The position numbers and the translations under genes were made by a program. This document shows, in pieces, positions 5,162-5,467 of a stretch of DNA of 5,467 nt (position 1 is the stretch's first letter; each line of letters begins with the position of its first letter). Origin of the DNA: Sulfurimonas sp. UBA6014 (GTDB lineage Bacteria; Campylobacterota; Campylobacteria; Campylobacterales; Sulfurimonadaceae); NCBI GenBank assembly GCA_002428085.1, contig DJAA01000052.1, positions 1 through 5,467 of the forward strand, written 5' to 3'. The notes beneath the pieces are model-generated. The model was not told the DNA's origin. It saw nothing but the letters and a program-made list of their open reading frames with translations, and did not search any database.

Positions 5162-5467
5162 TTAATTATTCACTGCACCAGCAGCTATCCAATCTCTGAT
5201 GGTTATATACCCTGCTGAAGTAGTACCAAGAATTGTTCCTCCACCATGACCTACTTGTCCGCTCCCTTTTTGAAGCAGGTAAGAACTTGTAGGGTTTAAG
5301 GTATTGAATCCACTAAAACTCTGTATATTTGTATATGTTGCTGATGCTGTACTAACCTGAAATACTCTAGCAGTTCCATGACATGCTTGGCAAGATGTTG
5401 TTAAAATTGGCATAACATCAGTTGCAAACGAGAGGGATGAAGTCACTGGTGTTGTTACTGGTGTTGT
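5162..5467 (-). CDS. Monoheme c-type cytochrome (N-terminus beyond the right edge)
   Basis: The last 101 codons of a gene that enters from beyond 5467. The open frame runs to the window edge; a GTG at 5446 exists but is probably internal because the preceding codons continue a repeat. The visible protein starts T-T-P-V-T-T-P-V-T-S-S, a Thr/Pro linker expected between an unseen export signal or lipid anchor and the heme domain. The domain then reads F-A-T-D-V-M-P-I-L with the heme site C26-Q-A-C-H30-G (numbered from the edge), L-N-P-T-S-S-Y-L-L (57-65), G-H74-G-G-G, and ends with I-R-D-W-I-A-A-G-A-V-N-N. This layout matches the small cytochrome c domains that have D-V-x-P-I-L before the CxxCH and W-I-x-x-G-A at the end. 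The only Met is M19, before the heme motif, so the sixth heme ligand may be H74 instead; this is uncertain. It is the first visible gene of the operon and probably passes electrons to or from the diheme lipoprotein. Confidence 0.82.
   Translation of the reverse strand, partial: TTPVTTPVTSSLSFATDVMPILTTSCQACHGTARVFQVSTASATYTNIQSFSGFNTLNPTSSYLLQKGSGQVGHGGGTILGTTSAGYITIRDWIAAGAVNN
5445..5467 (-). repeat. 12-bp tandem repeat encoding a Thr-Thr-Pro-Val linker
   Basis: On the plus strand the unit ACTGGTGTTGTT occurs at 5445-5456, and 11 of its 12 bases repeat at 5457-5467, where the window ends. In the coding direction this gives T-T-P-V twice. The true copy number is not visible because the array is cut by the edge. 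Confidence 0.7.

Noticed and set aside
5162..5446. GTG at 5446 as the true start of the monoheme cytochrome
   Set aside because: The frame stays open to the window edge through an in-frame Thr-Thr-Pro-Val repeat, and starting at 5446 would give no export signal, which a c-type cytochrome needs.

Overview
All nine genes in this 5.5 kb window read on the minus strand, so the transcription order runs from high to low coordinates. The DNA is AT-rich, the genes are tightly packed, and several join stop to start. Together with a c-type cytochrome/TlpA/porin repertoire, this suggests a Campylobacterota (epsilonproteobacterial) genome of the Sulfurimonas/Sulfuricurvum/Sulfurospirillum kind. That placement is an inference from sequence style, not a database result.

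Block A (5467 down to 1789) is one run of six genes: a monoheme cytochrome c cut by the window edge (5162-5467); a diheme lipoprotein with a beta-rich middle domain (4566-5153); a TlpA/ResA-like thioredoxin (4057-4551); a 72-residue DUF4266-type lipoprotein ending in Gly-Gly-Cys-Gly-Cys-Arg (3836-4054); a DUF3570-type outer-membrane barrel (2730-3845); and an ApbE-like FAD:protein FMN transferase with no signal peptide (1789-2730). The gaps are 8, 14 and 2 nt, followed by a 10-nt overlap and a 1-nt overlap, so this is almost certainly one operon. From memory, DUF4266, DUF3570, ApbE and a thioredoxin recur together in many Gram-negative bacteria, but the molecular function of the set is unresolved as far as I know. 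Here the set is joined to two c-type cytochromes, which suggests a cell-envelope redox system. The small Cys-tailed lipoprotein would be its modified or metal/redox-active component, the barrel its outer-membrane partner, and the thioredoxin the keeper of cysteine redox state.

A 158-bp gap (1631-1788) separates the blocks. It holds nested inverted repeats resembling a decayed dispersed palindromic element, and possibly a weak promoter. I see no canonical terminator.

Block B (1630 down to 1) is an outer-membrane porin with a very acidic insertion (560-1630), a small PstS-like periplasmic binding protein (144-560), and the first 48 codons of a response-regulator receiver domain (1-144). Both junctions are 1-nt TAATG overlaps. 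The block looks like a porin/periplasmic sensor/two-component module whose histidine kinase probably lies beyond the left edge. Whether it controls block A cannot be decided from this window.
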